Source of the DNA: Rhizobium sp. NZLR1
GTDB taxonomy: Bacteria > Pseudomonadota > Alphaproteobacteria > Rhizobiales > Rhizobiaceae
Length of the DNA: 64,000 nucleotides
Assembly: GCF_017357385.1 (NCBI RefSeq)
Contig: NZ_CP071635.1
Location: 62,001-126,000 of the forward strand
Direction: 5' to 3'
A program made the position numbers and the translations under genes. The notes under the pieces were generated by a model. That model worked only from the letters and a program-made list of their open reading frames with translations, was not told the DNA's origin and did not search any database. This document shows, one piece after another, positions 63,330 to 64,000 of this stretch. Positions within the stretch are counted from its first letter, which is position 1; each line of letters opens with the position of its first letter.

Positions 63330-64000
63330 GAGTTAGGCGGCCTGGCTTTATTCCATCGCGTTCGCTAGCTGCCCACAATACGTGCTTGGGCGGCGGCGAC
63401 TGCTCGATGCGTTTTTGGACGGTATCTGCATGATAGATTATTTTGGAGAGGCTTCCTGCAATTGAAGTGCAGAACCAGTAGCGTGGCGTGCCCCGCGAAT
63501 TTCCAGCCGGACGAAGTGTGCACCGCCGAATTTTGAGCCACCTCTGGCGGACCATCGGCGGTGCCCGACCTTACAGCTGCAGAACAAATATCAGGCCGGC
63601 GGAGTTGAGATTGTCACGGGAGCGGTCGGGTTAGGTACAGTCGACCCGATCCACGCGATCGGGTATGTCGGAAACAACATTGGTTCGGCGGTAGGGGTGT
63701 TTGGGACGGCCTTCCTATAAATGCTCAGGGCCATGCAAGTAGGCGTCGAGCTTTCTTGAGCATGTGAACGGGCGCGGTCATGTGTCAGGCCCCATCGTTG
63801 CGGCATCATATGCACTGCGGGCCTGTATGACGTTACGCGGATTAGGTCTAGATCGAATTTACGAGCTTTGAGCTCGTTGCACGCCCCTAATTATCCTAAT
63901 CCCAATCATATCGATCATAGCCGGGCCGAGCGGCTCACGAAGGCTGTTTTCGACGATGGGACGCCTGGCGCCATTATGGTCGGTGGATTCTGCGACCAAG
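63330..64000. other. No firmly supported gene
   Basis: A plus frame at about 63576-63719 encodes YQAGGVEIVTGAVGLGTVDP then IHAIGYVGNNIGSAVGVFGT, a Gly-rich, membrane-like stretch without a start; it may be a fragment. The rest up to the window end shows no recognisable family. Confidence 0.35.

Overview
The window looks like part of a symbiotic plasmid from a fast-growing Rhizobium (R. etli / R. leguminosarum bv. phaseoli type). It carries nifHDK-nifEN-nifX-fdxB, fixNOQP, fixGHIS, a plasmid-type rpoN2, two SyrB-like regulators and the remains of a rhizobial gibberellin-operon P450. These are embedded in a dense mosaic of insertion-sequence remnants and broken genes. I see no rRNA, tRNA or CRISPR. 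The identification is from recognised protein families, not from a database search.

Layout. 0-5 kb: ACT-domain protein end, two syrB-type genes, a broken IS630 transposase and the C-terminal half of an aspartokinase. 5-15.6 kb (minus strand): rpoN2 with a nifH-type promoter, then fixS, fixI, fixH and fixG with one FixK box, and fixP, fixQ, fixO and fixN with another. 15.6-19.9 kb: an IS110 transposase, a Ku fragment and two exported or membrane proteins. 19.8-29.4 kb (minus): aspartokinase N-terminal half, asd, fdxB, nifX (truncated), nifN, nifE, nifK, nifD and nifH with a sigma-54 promoter and NifA site. 29.5-36 kb: decayed DNA with an IS3 fragment, a cyp112 pseudogene, a TumE/TumA remnant, an alcohol dehydrogenase end, phaE and a merR gene. 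36-47 kb: an exported hydrolase, the gamma-butyrolactone operon blcABC with its IclR regulator blcR, and a five-gene branched-chain-type ABC transporter carrying a matching operator. 47-51.5 kb: a truncated nifH-type upstream region, acetolactate-synthase-like, alcohol dehydrogenase and folC fragments, trxA, an IS6-ParB chimera and a GH19-like hydrolase. 51.9-60.4 kb (minus): als-like, adh, a CoA-transferase-phasin fusion behind a duplicated nifH promoter, acs and adk. 60.4-64 kb: a hemN remnant, then a HAD phosphatase and a phosphoribosyltransferase in overlap.

How the genes work together. The nif operon makes nitrogenase and its cofactor scaffold. FixNOQP is the high-affinity cbb3 oxidase matured by FixGHIS, and both operons carry perfect FixK boxes. 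RpoN2 supplies the sigma factor for NifA-driven promoters and itself lies behind one. The 52-60 kb cluster (pyruvate-type ThDP enzyme, Fe-alcohol dehydrogenase, CoA-transferase, phasin, acetyl-CoA synthetase, adenylate kinase) reads as an acyl-CoA / polyhydroxybutyrate module. At least one gene in it has captured the nifH promoter and the first ~20 nifH codons, so it should be switched on with nitrogenase.

Most striking observations: (1) the nifH-leader / CoA-transferase / phasin triple fusion; (2) an aspartokinase gene split into two halves 15.3 kb apart in an arrangement that one inversion explains; (3) three dispersed nifH upstream copies, plus a related rpoN2 promoter with the same non-canonical -12 element; (4) BlcR-like operators on an unlinked ABC transporter operon; (5) an overlapping HAD + PRTase gene pair of unknown purpose.
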